DNA of 64,000 bases, taken from NCBI RefSeq assembly GCF_000720425.1, contig NZ_JOAJ01000005.1:558001-622000 (forward strand), written 5' to 3'. Below, in pieces: positions 26,046-36,391 of the stretch; the stretch's first letter is position 1; each line of letters begins with the position of its first letter. The notes beneath the pieces are model-generated. The model was given only the letters and a program-made list of their open reading frames with translations. It did no database searches and was not told where the DNA came from. Made by a program: the position numbers and the translations under genes. The stretch comes from Nocardia rhamnosiphila NBRC 108938. Its GTDB lineage: Bacteria > Actinomycetota > Actinomycetes > Mycobacteriales > Mycobacteriaceae.

Positions 26046-27026
26046 ATGTCTGATTCTTGGCCGCGGCGGCGCCTGCTCGCGATCCTCCGCGGCGCGAGCG
26101 AGCCCCTGGACGCACAGCAGCTGGCACAGATCACCGGCCAGCATGTCACCACGGTGCGGTTCCATCTCGACATCCTCACCCGGGAGTCACTGGTCCGGCA
26201 GTTCCAGCAGCCGCCCCGTGGCCGGGGACGGCCACGGATCGGGTACCGGGCGGTCCAGCGGACCATCGGCTATCAAGACCTGGCCCAGGTGCTGGCCGAC
26301 CAGCTGGGGCCCGATCCGGAGCAGCAGGCGGCCGCCGGCCGGGCGGCCGGACGGGCCTGGGGAGACAAACTCGACACCGCCGGTGAACCCGTCGAGTCGG
26401 TGCGCGATGCCAAGGACCGTGTCGTCTCGCTGATGTCGGAGCTGGGCTTCGCCCCCGAACGGGACGGGCGGGAGAGCGCCGTGCGTGACCCCGACCAGGG
26501 CGCGGTGGTCCGGTTGACGGCTTGCCCGCTGCGCGATCTGGCGCGAACACATACCGAAGTGGTGTGCGGGGTACATCGCGGGCTGCTGGCGGCGCTACTG
26601 GAGCGTTCCGGGGCGCAGGGCGTGGTCGAGGCCGAACTCGTGCCGTTCGTGACCGAGGAGATGTGCGAGGTGCGGCTGCGGCAGGTGGGCCCACCGGCCG
26701 CGCAGGCTCCGGCCGCGGAAGCGGCCGACTCCGCGACGACGGCCGCGCGCAGGCGCCCGCAGCCCGGCCGCATCGATGCGGCCGCCGGGCAGGCGGCGCG
26801 GTTGTCGCGGGCGTCGGGTCAGACGGTGCCGCCGGGTAGTCAGTTGCCGCCCGCGTCCGCGTCCCTGGAGTCGGATCCGTTCCCGCCCGCTACCGGGCCG
26901 GTGGCGCCGTCCGCGGGGCAGCAGGGTGGCCGGGTGTTCCGCGGCGCTCCGCCCTCAGGTGCGGTCGGCCCACAGCTGGGCGACACCAACACCCACTTCC
27001 TGGAGCAGTCGGCGCAGCAGTGGTAA
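26046..27026 (+). CDS. HTH transcriptional regulator, COG2345/SufR-like, possible Fe-S sensor
   Basis: The ATG at 26046 is 5 nt after GGAGGGG. The N-terminal 75 residues form a winged helix (RRRLLAILRGASEPLDAQQL, then HVTTVRFHLDILTRESLV). The middle domain has the family pattern CPLRDLARTHTEVVCGVHRGL and PFVTEEMCEVRL: three Cys with spacing 13 and 32 plus a His, which in SufR-type relatives ligate an iron-sulfur cluster. The last about 110 residues are Ala/Pro-rich, probably disordered, and overlap the convergent maf by 72 bp. It is divergent from the rhodanese gene, so a sulfur or redox role is plausible but inferred. Confidence 0.8.
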   Translation: MSDSWPRRRLLAILRGASEPLDAQQLAQITGQHVTTVRFHLDILTRESLVRQFQQPPRGRGRPRIGYRAVQRTIGYQDLAQVLADQLGPDPEQQAAAGRAAGRAWGDKLDTAGEPVESVRDAKDRVVSLMSELGFAPERDGRESAVRDPDQGAVVRLTACPLRDLARTHTEVVCGVHRGLLAALLERSGAQGVVEAELVPFVTEEMCEVRLRQVGPPAAQAPAAEAADSATTAARRRPQPGRIDAAAGQAARLSRASGQTVPPGSQLPPASASLESDPFPPATGPVAPSAGQQGGRVFRGAPPSGAVGPQLGDTNTHFLEQSAQQW

Positions 27027-27593
27027 TCCGATCCCGACGACGCTGGAGGGGTCACCGTCGATCCGGTCGACGAACCAGCCCCCCAGCCCGTCGAGGGTGA
27101 ACGCGCCCGCCACCTGCAGCGGTTCGCCGGTGGCGATATAGGCGTCCAGCTCGGCGGGATCGGGTTTACCGAAGTGCACGGTGGTGGCGCTGCAGTCGAT
27201 CGCCTCGGTGGTGACGACGCCGTCGCGTACACGCAGCACACAGTGCCCGGTGACCAGGTCCGCGAAATGCCCGGCCATGGCCTGCCAGCGCGCCAGCGCC
27301 ACCTCCGGCGTATGGGGTTTGCCCTGGAGTGCACCGTCGATCAGCAGCATGGAATCGCAGCCGACGACGACGAGATCGGGATCCGGTGCGTCGTCGGCCA
27401 GGGTGGACGCCACGGCCCGGGCTTTCGCCCGGGCCAGTTCGACGACGACTTCCCGGGGGCCGGTATCGGCCGGTAGGGCCGCCGCTACGGCGTCCTCGTC
27501 CACGTCGGAGACCCGGACGATGGGTTCGATGCCCGCGGCCCGCAGTACCGACCGGCGGGCGGGTGACGCGGACGCGAGTACCAGCCGGGTCAC
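26955..27593 (-). CDS. maf: Maf-family nucleoside triphosphate pyrophosphatase
   Basis: Maf proteins hydrolyse non-canonical or canonical nucleoside triphosphates and can influence septum formation. The 212-residue product has the family start RLVLASASPARRSVLRAAGI, the metal-binding centre VVVGCDSMLLIDG, GKPHTPEVA, and C-terminal DGDPSSVVGIGLPLL. GTG 27593 has AGGAG upstream. It lies 25 bp downstream of accE5 and is in the same order as in mycobacteria, so accD5-accE5-maf may be co-transcribed. Confidence 0.94.
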   Translation of the reverse strand: MTRLVLASASPARRSVLRAAGIEPIVRVSDVDEDAVAAALPADTGPREVVVELARAKARAVASTLADDAPDPDLVVVGCDSMLLIDGALQGKPHTPEVALARWQAMAGHFADLVTGHCVLRVRDGVVTTEAIDCSATTVHFGKPDPAELDAYIATGEPLQVAGAFTLDGLGGWFVDRIDGDPSSVVGIGLPLLRRLLQEVGVGVAQLWADRT

Positions 27594-27618
27594 GTCTGAA
27601 GTTCTCCTGGGGTCGGTG

Positions 27619-27948
27619 TCAGAACCGCAGATGCGACAGCTGCGGATAGGAGTACGGCGAGAACGGGGAGTTGCCGCGGTGCATCATCGTCGGCTTGCCC
27701 CACAGATCCTGCGGGCCGGAATCGGCGGATCCCGAACCCGCGGCGGCGGCAGCGGTGAACACACACACGAGTGCGGCGATCTCCGCGTCGCTCGGCGCAC
27801 CTTTCTCGATCACGAGGAACGGCTTCTCCCCGTTCGTCGCGGCGGCAGTGCCCGCAGCGGCTTCGGTCGCGGTATCGACCGGCACATCCCTGGTGGCGAG
27901 GTCCAGTTCCGCTGCGGCCAATACTTCTTCTTCTGCCACAATCGTCAC
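27619..27948 (-). CDS. accE5: acyl-CoA carboxylase epsilon subunit
   Basis: This 109-residue protein is the small epsilon subunit that binds the AccA3-AccD5 complex and raises its activity. It has an Ala/Glu/Thr-rich disordered N-terminal half and a conserved C-terminal helix and tail: FLVIEKGAPSDAEIAALVCV, and WGKPTMMHRGNSPFSPYSY. The order accD5-accE5-maf supports the call. GTG 27948 follows GAGAGGA. Confidence 0.88.
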   Translation of the reverse strand: MTIVAEEEVLAAAELDLATRDVPVDTATEAAAGTAAATNGEKPFLVIEKGAPSDAEIAALVCVFTAAAAAGSGSADSGPQDLWGKPTMMHRGNSPFSPYSYPQLSHLRF

Positions 27949-28068
27949 AGTGCCAGATCCTCTCTCTTGCCTCGAGCGGGCTCGCGCGGTTCAGCGGAAC
28001 CCGGTCGGTCTTTTCTCACCGATCGCATACCCGAAATCAGTGTGCGGCCTACAGAGCGTATCGCCGGA

Positions 28069-29709
<1,641 letters not shown>

Positions 29710-29716
29710 GGCTCGG

Positions 29717-29722
29717 AGTGTA
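29717..29722 (-). promoter_or_regulatory. -10 element of a leaderless accD5 promoter
   Basis: On the minus strand TACACT is followed by 7 nt and the accD5 ATG. Confidence 0.45.
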
Positions 29723-29944
29723 ACCAGAGCCGCACCGCGCTGTTAACCCAGATCCTGCTACTGGTGAGTAGAACCCGGTCCAGAAAACCCCAGGTGGACA
29801 AGTCGTCACCGGTTCATATGTGTACCGCGAATCGCGGCAAACGTCCACACGACACGCCACGGTGATCCGTCACAAGCCTAACCTGTCCAGTTCGTGAGCG
29901 CGCGGGCCACGATTAATTCGCTTTCGCTCTACGGCGCCGGGCAA

Positions 29945-29993
29945 TACCCTTGCAGCAGGCCACTTTTGGAACACAGAGGGGAGGTGGCCTGCT
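29945..29993 (+). promoter_or_regulatory. -10 hexamer plus 10-bp hairpin enclosing the ribosome site of a small gene
   Basis: TACCCT (29945-29950) is a -10 candidate. AGCAGGCCAC (29954-29963) pairs perfectly with GTGGCCTGCT (29984-29993). The 20-nt loop carries GAGGGGAG and the stem's last base abuts the ATG at 29994. Folding would hide the start codon region, a layout suited to translational control. Confidence 0.55.
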
Positions 29994-30176
29994 ATGTGGC
30001 ACTGGACAACTCGAGACGGCCGATTCCCGGAGGCCTTGGCGTTCACCCGGGTGACCGAGCCGGAACCGACCATCACCGAAACAGTCGCCGAGAACGAATC
30101 CGAAGAGACCGACACCGTGGAGAACGAGGCGATGTCCGCGGTTTCCCGGCCCATCGGCTACGACCTCGCCGGCTAG
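29994..30176 (+). CDS. small acidic protein of unknown function
   Basis: This 60-residue reading frame starts at ATG 29994 with a strong ribosome site (GAGGGGAGG, 29976-29984). It begins MWHWTTRDGRFPEALAFTRV and has an acidic Glu/Thr-rich centre. No transmembrane segment or cysteines. It lies between the divergent accD5 and birA. A strong ribosome site and the upstream hairpin support expression, but it could be a regulatory leader peptide rather than a functional protein. I do not recognise it. Confidence 0.5.
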   Translation: MWHWTTRDGRFPEALAFTRVTEPEPTITETVAENESEETDTVENEAMSAVSRPIGYDLAG

Positions 30177-30225
30177 ACCCGGTGGTCACCGCACCCGCCG
30201 TGCGGTGACCGCCGGCCCCGGCCAG

Positions 30226-30231
30226 TACCCT
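30226..30231 (+). promoter_or_regulatory. -10 element of a leaderless birA promoter
   Basis: TACCCT is followed by 6 nt and GTG 30238. No Shine-Dalgarno is present. Confidence 0.55.
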
Positions 30232-30237
30232 GCCCTG

Positions 30238-31038
30238 GTGCAGAGGCCACCGTTGGACGTCGAACATCTCCGGCGAGCGCTGACCGGAACTCCGGAACTG
30301 GCGTTCTACACCGGAATCGATGTGATCGAATCGACCGGATCCACCAACGCGGACCTGATCGCGCGCGCCGGAGACCCGGATATAGACCGTGTCGTACTGG
30401 TCGCGGAAGCGCAGGAGAGCGGGCGCGGCCGGCTCGCCCGCGCCTGGGCCAGTCCGCCGCGCGCGCAGATCGCCCTGTCTCTGCTCGTCCGGCCCGCGGG
30501 CCTCGACCCCGAAGCGCTCGGCTGGTTGCCGCTGCTCACCGGGATCGCCGCGGTCGACGCGCTCACCACGACCGCCCGGGTGCCCGCCGCCCTGAAATGG
30601 CCCAACGATGTGCTGATCGAGGGTCGCAAGGTCGCCGGCATCCTGGCCGAAGTCGCCGCCGCGGGGCCCCGCCCGGCGATCGTCGTGGGTATCGGCATGA
30701 ACGTGAGCCTCACCGCCGACGAACTCCCCGTCCCGCACGCCACCTCGCTGCTCCTCAGCGGCGCCACCGATATCGACCGCACCCGCTTGGTGCTGTCCTT
30801 CCTGACCGAGTTCGCCCGCCGCTACGCCCGGTGGCAGGAATCCGGATGGGCCGCGGAGACGCTCGCCGACGCCTACCGGGAACGCTGCGCGACGCTGGGC
30901 TCCCGGGTCCGGGCGGAACTGCCGGGAGGCGGGGTGCTGACCGGGATCGCGCGCGATATCGATTCGGCGGGGCGGTTGCTCATCGAGGACCGGGCAGTGG
31001 CGGCGGGGGATGTGACGCATCTGCGGCCGGGGGACTGA
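30238..31038 (+). CDS. birA: biotin--[acetyl-CoA-carboxylase] ligase
   Basis: BirA makes biotinyl-5'-AMP and attaches biotin to the carrier lysine of AccA3. The 266-residue protein lacks the N-terminal DNA-binding domain of the E. coli enzyme, as in mycobacteria, so it is not a repressor. Motifs are STGSTNADLIARA, the biotinyl-AMP loop ESGRGRLARAW (Ala replaces the third Gly of GRGRxGR), and ALKWPNDVLI. I chose GTG 30238 from the leaderless promoter layout; GTG 30205 is in frame but has no ribosome site. It is divergent from accD5, whose holoenzyme depends on it. Confidence 0.93.
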   Translation: MQRPPLDVEHLRRALTGTPELAFYTGIDVIESTGSTNADLIARAGDPDIDRVVLVAEAQESGRGRLARAWASPPRAQIALSLLVRPAGLDPEALGWLPLLTGIAAVDALTTTARVPAALKWPNDVLIEGRKVAGILAEVAAAGPRPAIVVGIGMNVSLTADELPVPHATSLLLSGATDIDRTRLVLSFLTEFARRYARWQESGWAAETLADAYRERCATLGSRVRAELPGGGVLTGIARDIDSAGRLLIEDRAVAAGDVTHLRPGD

Positions 31039-31129
31039 GAGTTCCGGCGGGGAGGCCGGGTTTCATAGGTCGGGCGGTCCGGGTTGATGAGGCGGAGTTG
31101 GTTGCGGAGGCGGAGGGGTGGGCTCGTTC

Positions 31130-31303
31130 GTGAAGGCGCTGTGTTTTTCGGCGGCGCCCGCGGCGCCGCGGGGTTGAGGCCCCCTTGGTCTCGCCGTTTC
31201 GGCCTCGGGACTCGAGCCTTCGGCTCGTGCGATGTGCGGTGGGCCGTCCAGAGAGGGTGACCGCTGAGCGCCTTCGGCCAAAGGGCGAGACGGGCCTCAA
31301 CCC
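31130..31303. repeat. intergenic repeat element, copy B, with inverted repeat
   Basis: Positions 31130-31231 match copy A at 24731-24833. Here the bases GGGTTGAGGCCC...GTCTCGCC (31171-31195) have an inverted partner GGCGAGAC-GGGCCTCAACCC (31284-31303) that lacks only five central bases, so the copy folds differently from copy A but is again a long stem-loop. Both copies have the same T-run followed by a GC hairpin. Confidence 0.7.
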
Positions 31304-31450
31304 TTCGAGGTGTCTCGTAAAACTCGACGCATGCGGGTTGCGTTGGCATTCGAGGTACTGGTCGGGAGGCGGTCTTCTTCGTGCATGGCCGAGCGCGACG
31401 AGTGCTTTCCGTACCCGGCCTGGATCGGGTGTTTCGGGTGTATTTGGGGG

Positions 31451-31456
31451 TAATGT
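31451..31456 (+). promoter_or_regulatory. -10 element of a leaderless promoter for the PH-domain gene
   Basis: TAATGT is followed by exactly 6 nt and the ATG at 31463. Confidence 0.55.
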
Positions 31457-31462
31457 GCGCTC

Positions 31463-31975
31463 ATGGGTTATCCGGAGGATGCGCTGGCGCCCGACGAAGA
31501 GCTGATCCTGCACACCCATCCGCATTGGAAGATGCTGTTCTGGCCCATCGTCACGTTGATCGTGGTGACCGCGGTGGCCGGCTTCCTGGGCGGTCTGGTG
31601 TGGCGTACCGCCGACGAGTCGTGGCGGACGATCCTGCTGCTCGTCGTCCTGGTCGTATGGCTGTTGCTGCTGGCGTGGCGCAGTATCGCGCCGATCGTGA
31701 CCTGGAAATCCACCCATTTCATCGTCACCGATCGCCGGGTGCTGGCCCGTGAGGGTGTGATGACCCACACCGGTATCGATATCCCGATGAGCCGGATCTC
31801 GAGTGTTCAGTTCCGGCACGGGCTGGTCGACCGGATGTTCGGGACCGGGGAACTGATCATCGGGTCCTCGTCCGAAGAACCCCTGGAATACAGCGATATC
31901 CCGAATGTGGAACAGGTGCACGCGCTGCTCTATCACCAGGTCTTCGAGGCGGCGCCCCGGTACGGCGGCTTCTGA
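31463..31975 (+). CDS. PH-domain (bPH2) membrane protein, Rv3278c-like
   Basis: This 170-residue protein has two adjacent membrane helices (about residues 25-45 and 55-75, LFWPIVTLIVVTAVAGFLGG and ILLLVVLVVWLLLLAW) followed by a bacterial pleckstrin-homology domain with FIVTDRRVLAREGVMTHTG and DIPMSRISSVQFRHGLVDRM. Proteins of this type are thought to scaffold membrane complexes. Position between birA and purK and sequence match M. tuberculosis Rv3278c from memory. The next gene is a two-component response regulator 71 bp downstream. Confidence 0.88.
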   Translation: MGYPEDALAPDEELILHTHPHWKMLFWPIVTLIVVTAVAGFLGGLVWRTADESWRTILLLVVLVVWLLLLAWRSIAPIVTWKSTHFIVTDRRVLAREGVMTHTGIDIPMSRISSVQFRHGLVDRMFGTGELIIGSSSEEPLEYSDIPNVEQVHALLYHQVFEAAPRYGGF

Positions 31976-32034
31976 TCTCGCCGCCGCGGGCTGCTGCCCG
32001 GGCGTGAGGAGGCCGGTACCGGACCGGTGGACCG

Positions 32035-32040
32035 TAATCT
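32035..32040 (+). promoter_or_regulatory. -10 element of a leaderless promoter for the response regulator
   Basis: TAATCT is followed by 6 nt and the ATG at 32047. Confidence 0.55.
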
Positions 32041-32046
32041 TGTCGC

Positions 32047-32724
32047 ATGACCGCCGTATTGCTGGGCGAAGACGACGAGGCCATCGCGGCGCCGCTCTCG
32101 CGGGCGCTGGGCCGCGAAGGGTATTCGGTGACCGTGGAGAGCTTCGGTCCCGCGGTGTTGGACCGCGCACTGGAAGGACACCATGATCTGCTGATCCTCG
32201 ATCTCGGGTTGCCGGGAATGGACGGGCTGGAGGTGTGCCGGCAGGTGCGGGCCCGCGGCGCCGAGATGGCGGTGCTTATGCTCACCGCCCGTACCGACGA
32301 AGTCGATTTCGTGGTCGGGCTGGACGCCGGGGCCGACGACTACGTCGGGAAGCCCTTCCGGTTGGCCGAACTGCTGGCCCGGGTCCGCGCCCTGCTGCGG
32401 CGCAGCGGGATCGGTGACGACACCGTGGAGGTCGGCGGGATCCGCCTGGAACCGGCGGCCCGGCGGGTGCTGGTCAACGGGGTGGAAGTCGGGTTGGCGA
32501 ACAAGGAGTACGAACTGCTCAAAGTGCTGATCGATCGGGCCGGCCAGGTGGTGCCCCGGGAGACGATCCTGCGCGAGGTCTGGGGCGACGCCGAACTGCG
32601 CGGATCCAAGACGCTGGATATGCATATGTCCTGGTTACGGCGCAAGATCGGCGACGAGGGCCCGATGGCCGAACGCCGGATCGTCACCGTGCGCGGTGTC
32701 GGTTTCCGGTTGAACACCGACTGA
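32047..32724 (+). CDS. OmpR-family two-component response regulator
   Basis: This 225-residue regulator has a receiver domain with acidic residues GEDDE, phospho-acceptor Asp in LLILDLGLPGMDG, switch Thr in LMLTARTDE and Lys in DDYVGKPFRLAELLARVRAL. The C-terminal winged helix (LANKEYELLKVLIDRAGQVV, then TVRGVGFRLNTD) is OmpR/PhoB type. A sensor kinase gene follows with a one-base gap, so the pair forms an operon. The signal is unknown. This pair is absent from the corresponding M. tuberculosis interval as I recall it. Confidence 0.94.
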   Translation: MTAVLLGEDDEAIAAPLSRALGREGYSVTVESFGPAVLDRALEGHHDLLILDLGLPGMDGLEVCRQVRARGAEMAVLMLTARTDEVDFVVGLDAGADDYVGKPFRLAELLARVRALLRRSGIGDDTVEVGGIRLEPAARRVLVNGVEVGLANKEYELLKVLIDRAGQVVPRETILREVWGDAELRGSKTLDMHMSWLRRKIGDEGPMAERRIVTVRGVGFRLNTD

Positions 32725-32725
32725 C

Positions 32726-34036
32726 GTGCGGCGGCGGATTCTGCGGTCGATGCTGACCGTGCTGATGCTCACCACGGTCGTGCTCGGGGTGCCGCTCACC
32801 TATACGGCGTGGCTGTGGGTGGAGGACATCACCCGCAACGATCTGCGCAGCCGGCTGGAGCTGATCTCCGCGGAGGTCATCGGGCAGGAACACGGCAGCG
32901 GGGTGATCAGCGGCGGCCTGGATCTGCACACCGTGCAGCCACTGGTGCCCGAGGGCGGGCGGCTGACCGTCGTGTATCCGGCACCGGAGGATACGGCGGT
33001 GAAGGTCGAGGTCGGCGCCGGGACGGTGACCGACCCGCTGGTGGAATCGCTGTCGATGGGTACCGATGTATCGCTACGACTGGAGGTGCCCGCGACCCCG
33101 ATGCAGGCCCGGCAGCGACAGGCGGTGGCCGGGGTGGCGCTGGCCGTCGCGATCTCGCTGGGCGCGGCGATCACGGTCGCCATCGTCACCGCGCGCCGGG
33201 TCGCCGACCCCATCCGTGATGTGGCCGCCCGGGCCGCCCGGCTCGCCATGGGCGATTTCCGCCCGGATCCGCGCCGCCACGGCATCGCCGAACTGGACCG
33301 CGTCTCCGATGTGCTCGATTCGGCCACCGTCGAGATCGCGGGCCGGCTGCAACGCGAGCACGCGCTGGTCGCCGATGTATCCCATCAGTTGCGCAGCCGG
33401 TTGACCGCGGTCCGCCTGCGGCTGGACGAACTGTCCGCGCATACCGATCCGGCGGTGGTGCACGAGGCCGAGGAGGCCATGGCCCAGGTCGACCGGCTGA
33501 CCGAGGCCATCGATGATCTCGTCCGGGCCTCGCGCGACGAGGACGCCACCGATCGCGATCCGGTACCGGTGATGGACGAACTGCGCGGCATCGTCACCGA
33601 GTGGACGCATCCGTTCCGGGAGGCCGGCCGCACTCTGTACCTGACCGGTGACGAATCGCTGCGGGCACCCATTTCCGGGTCCCGGTTGCGGGAAGCGGTG
33701 ACCGTGCTGGTCGACAACGCGCTGATGCACGGCGGCGGCACCTGCACGGTCTCGGTGCGCACCGTACGTCCCGGACAGGATCGCGAACCGCTGGTGTGTG
33801 TGCAGGTCGCCGACGAAGGCGAGGGGGTCAGCGACGAGTTGGCGCCGCATATCTTCGATCGTGGTTTCTCCGGCGCGGGATCCACAGGTGTGGGCCTCGC
33901 GCTGGCGCGTGCCCTGATCGAGGCCGACGGCGGCCGGTTGGAGTTGCAGCGGCGGCGGCCCGCGCTGTTCGCGGTATTCCTCGGCAAACCACTGGCTGCG
34001 CGAGTGGAGACGCGGGTGGTGGGGGAGCCGCGGTGA
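32726..34036 (+). CDS. two-component sensor histidine kinase
   Basis: This 436-residue membrane kinase has an N-terminal helix (MLTVLMLTTVVLGVPLTYTA), an outer domain of about 110 residues, a second helix (AVAGVALAVAISLGAAITVA) and a HAMP region. The dimerisation box is VADVSHQLRSRLTAVRLRLD with phospho-accepting His, and the ATPase part has VDNALMHGGGT (N box), VADEGEGVSDE (G1) and GSTGVGLALARAL (G2). The GTG start is one base after the response regulator stop, so translation is probably coupled. Sensor ligand unknown. Confidence 0.93.
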   Translation: MRRRILRSMLTVLMLTTVVLGVPLTYTAWLWVEDITRNDLRSRLELISAEVIGQEHGSGVISGGLDLHTVQPLVPEGGRLTVVYPAPEDTAVKVEVGAGTVTDPLVESLSMGTDVSLRLEVPATPMQARQRQAVAGVALAVAISLGAAITVAIVTARRVADPIRDVAARAARLAMGDFRPDPRRHGIAELDRVSDVLDSATVEIAGRLQREHALVADVSHQLRSRLTAVRLRLDELSAHTDPAVVHEAEEAMAQVDRLTEAIDDLVRASRDEDATDRDPVPVMDELRGIVTEWTHPFREAGRTLYLTGDESLRAPISGSRLREAVTVLVDNALMHGGGTCTVSVRTVRPGQDREPLVCVQVADEGEGVSDELAPHIFDRGFSGAGSTGVGLALARALIEADGGRLELQRRRPALFAVFLGKPLAARVETRVVGEPR

Positions 34037-34054
34037 TCGGTCGCGGCGGCGGAC

Positions 34055-34606
34055 TCAGCGGCCGAGAGTGCGCCGGTCGTGTTCCTCTTCCACATACTCT
34101 TCGAGCTGTTCGAGCATCTGGTCGACCTCGTCGGGGAAGACCCAGCGCCGCATCGCCCAGTACCGGAACGCCATCTGCAACAGGTTGCCGATGATGTAGG
34201 CGCTGATGAAATCGGCGATGTTCTCCACCATGAAGCTGACCGTGGGCTGGTGCAGCTGGAAGACGTAGCGCGAAAGGTACAGCGGCGCCATGCTCAGCAC
34301 CACGCCCACTCCGCTGACCGCGAAGAACAGCAGTGCCTCGTGATGGCGCTCCCGGCCACCGCGGTTCTTGAACGACCATTCGCGGTTCAGGATGTAGGAG
34401 GCGATGACCGCGATGACACCCGAGATGATCTTCGCGGTGACCGGCTTCTCCTCCAGCACCGTCCACTTCAGGATGTAGAAGATGCCGCCGTCGATCACGA
34501 ATGTGGTCGCCCCGACAATGGCGAACTTGATGAGCTCGCGCTGGCGGTAGGCGATCTCCTGAAGAGATTGCGGTAGGACGCTGACCACGTCGTCGACGAA
34601 TGACAC
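34055..34606 (-). CDS. GtrA-family membrane protein, Rv3277-like
   Basis: This 183-residue protein has four predicted membrane helices typical of GtrA (FAIVGATTFVIDGGIFYILK, ISGVIAVIASYILNREWSF, LLFFAVSGVGVVLSMAPLYL, FISAYIIGNLLQMAFRYWAM), the conserved Asn-Arg in YILNREWSF, and an acidic tail. GtrA proteins are thought to move lipid-linked sugars across the membrane in wall polysaccharide synthesis. GTG 34606 has a TATGCT hexamer 8 nt upstream. It is divergent from purK by 39 bases. A second GtrA gene is at 55392. The longer open frame through purK on this strand is an artefact. Confidence 0.88.
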   Translation of the reverse strand: MSFVDDVVSVLPQSLQEIAYRQRELIKFAIVGATTFVIDGGIFYILKWTVLEEKPVTAKIISGVIAVIASYILNREWSFKNRGGRERHHEALLFFAVSGVGVVLSMAPLYLSRYVFQLHQPTVSFMVENIADFISAYIIGNLLQMAFRYWAMRRWVFPDEVDQMLEQLEEYVEEEHDRRTLGR

Positions 34607-34645
34607 AAGTCCGGAGCATACCGCCAGCTGCCGTTCGCGCAGGAC

Positions 34646-35866
34646 GTGACAGTATTGACCGACGTGAACGCACGTAGTTTCGACCCTGCCGCGATGCCGA
34701 CCGTCGCCATGATCGGTGGCGGACAGCTGGCGCGGATGACGCATCAGGCGGCCATCGAGCTGGGGCAGCGGCTCCGGGTGCTCGCCGAACGGCCGGACGA
34801 CCCGGCGGCTCAGGTGAGCCCCGATGTGGTGCTCGGCAGCCATTCCGACCTCGGCGCGTTGCGCCGGGCCGCGACGGGCGCCCACGCGCTCACCTTCGAT
34901 CACGAGCATGTGCCCACCGAGCACCTCGAGGCGCTGGTCGCGGAGGGGGTGAATGTGCTCCCGCCGCCGCACGCGCTGCGTTTCGCCCAGGACAAACTGG
35001 CCATGCGCACGGCACTGTCCGCGCGCGGGTTGCCCGTACCCGCGTTCACCGTGGTCGAGTCCGAGGCCGCGGCGGTGGGCTTCGGCGAAGAACACGGCTG
35101 GCCGATCGTGCTCAAGGCGATCCGCGGCGGTTACGACGGGCGCGGCGTGTGGATGCCCGAGGACGCCGATGCCGCGGCGAAGATCACCGCCGAGCAGCTC
35201 GGCGCGGGCGTGCAACTGCTGGCCGAGGTGCGGGTTCCGCTGAAGCGTGAGCTGTCGGCCATGGTGGCCCGCTCGCCGTACGGTCAGGCCGCGACCTGGC
35301 CGGTGGTGGAGACCGTGCAGCGCCGCGGTCAGTGCGCCGTGGTGATCGCCCCGGCGCCCGATCTCGACGAGGAGCTGGCCGCCGAGGCCGAGGAACTCGC
35401 GCTGCGGCTGGCCGCGGATCTCGGGGTGGTCGGCGCGATGGCGGTCGAACTCTTCGAGACCACCGACGGAACCCTGCTGATCAACGAGCTGGCCATGCGC
35501 CCGCACAATTCCGGGCACTGGGGGATGGACGGCGCCCGCACCGGCCAGTTCGAACAGCATCTGCGCGCGGTACTCGACTACCCGCTCGGCGATACCCGCC
35601 CGCTCGCACCGGTGACGGTGATGGCGAATATCCTCGGGGCGCCCGAGGCGCCGGCCATGTCGATGGACGAACGCCTGCACCACCTGTTCGCCCGGATGCC
35701 GGACGCCAAGGTGCACCTGTACGGCAAGGGCGAGCGCCCGGACCGCAAGATCGGGCATGTGAACGTGCTCGGCGATGATGTCGCGGTGGTACGGGAACGA
35801 GCCGAGCGCGCGGCGCACTGGATGTCGCACGCGGTATGGACCGATGGATGGGACCCGCATGAGTGA
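34646..35866 (+). CDS. purK: N5-carboxyaminoimidazole ribonucleotide synthase
   Basis: PurK converts AIR, ATP and bicarbonate to N5-CAIR in purine synthesis. The 406-residue ATP-grasp protein has [36 protein letters not shown], the ATP loop [13 protein letters not shown], and the metal-binding [20 protein letters not shown]. The start could be GTG 34646, GTG 34664 or a later ATG; none has a strong ribosome site. The stop overlaps the purE start by 8 bases, so the two are translationally coupled. Confidence 0.95.
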   Translation: MTVLTDVNARSFDPAAMPTVAMIGGGQLARMTHQAAIELGQRLRVLAERPDDPAAQVSPDVVLGSHSDLGALRRAATGAHALTFDHEHVPTEHLEALVAEGVNVLPPPHALRFAQDKLAMRTALSARGLPVPAFTVVESEAAAVGFGEEHGWPIVLKAIRGGYDGRGVWMPEDADAAAKITAEQLGAGVQLLAEVRVPLKRELSAMVARSPYGQAATWPVVETVQRRGQCAVVIAPAPDLDEELAAEAEELALRLAADLGVVGAMAVELFETTDGTLLINELAMRPHNSGHWGMDGARTGQFEQHLRAVLDYPLGDTRPLAPVTVMANILGAPEAPAMSMDERLHHLFARMPDAKVHLYGKGERPDRKIGHVNVLGDDVAVVRERAERAAHWMSHAVWTDGWDPHE

Positions 35867-36386
35867 CGTGGTGGAAGGCAGTGTTCCGGGCTCCCCGGCG
35901 GTCGGATTGATCATGGGCAGCGATTCCGACTGGCCCACGATGGAGGCCGCCGCCGAGGCGCTGGCCGAGTTCGGGATCCGGTTCGAGGTCGGTGTGGTGT
36001 CCGCGCACCGGACCCCGCAGCGCATGCTCGACTACGCCCGCGACGCCGCCGGCCGAGGTCTGCGGGTGCTCATCGCGGGCGCCGGCGGTGCCGCGCATCT
36101 ACCGGGCATGGTCGCTTCGGCGACCCCGCTGCCCGTGATCGGTGTGCCGGTCCCGCTGAAGTACCTCGACGGCATGGATTCGCTGCTCTCGATCGTCCAG
36201 ATGCCCGCCGGAGTCCCGGTGGCCACCGTGTCGATCGGTGGTGCCCGGAACGCGGGCCTGCTGGCCGCCCGGATTCTCGGCGCGCACGAGACGGCGCTGC
36301 GCGAGCGGATGGAACAGTTCCAGGCCGGACTCGAGACGATGGTGCTGGAGAAGGACGAGGCGCTGCGCGCACGCCTGCTGGGCTGA
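35859..36386 (+). CDS. purE: N5-carboxyaminoimidazole ribonucleotide mutase
   Basis: PurE rearranges N5-CAIR, made by PurK, to 4-carboxy-AIR. The 175-residue protein has the class I signature [20 protein letters not shown], the active-site [15 protein letters not shown], and [18 protein letters not shown] 35859 lies inside the end of purK. A 9-bp hairpin follows the stop. Confidence 0.96.
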   Translation: MSDVVEGSVPGSPAVGLIMGSDSDWPTMEAAAEALAEFGIRFEVGVVSAHRTPQRMLDYARDAAGRGLRVLIAGAGGAAHLPGMVASATPLPVIGVPVPLKYLDGMDSLLSIVQMPAGVPVATVSIGGARNAGLLAARILGAHETALRERMEQFQAGLETMVLEKDEALRARLLG

Positions 36387-36391
36387 TCGCC

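Larger units (their letters stand above)
31039..31462. other. 424-base intergenic region with dispersed repeat, copy B
   Basis: No gene is supported. The region holds the second copy of the intergenic element and its inverted partner (31130-31303), then the upstream region of the PH-domain gene with a leaderless -10 at 31451. Confidence 0.65.

Noticed and set aside
26700..27026. Ala/Pro tail of the 26046 regulator as a separate gene
   Set aside because: It has no start or ribosome site and is in frame with the regulator; a disordered tail is simpler.
34607..36025. N-terminal extension of the GtrA frame through purK
   Set aside because: The GtrA family starts near 34606; the extension is antisense to purK and purE and unlike any protein.
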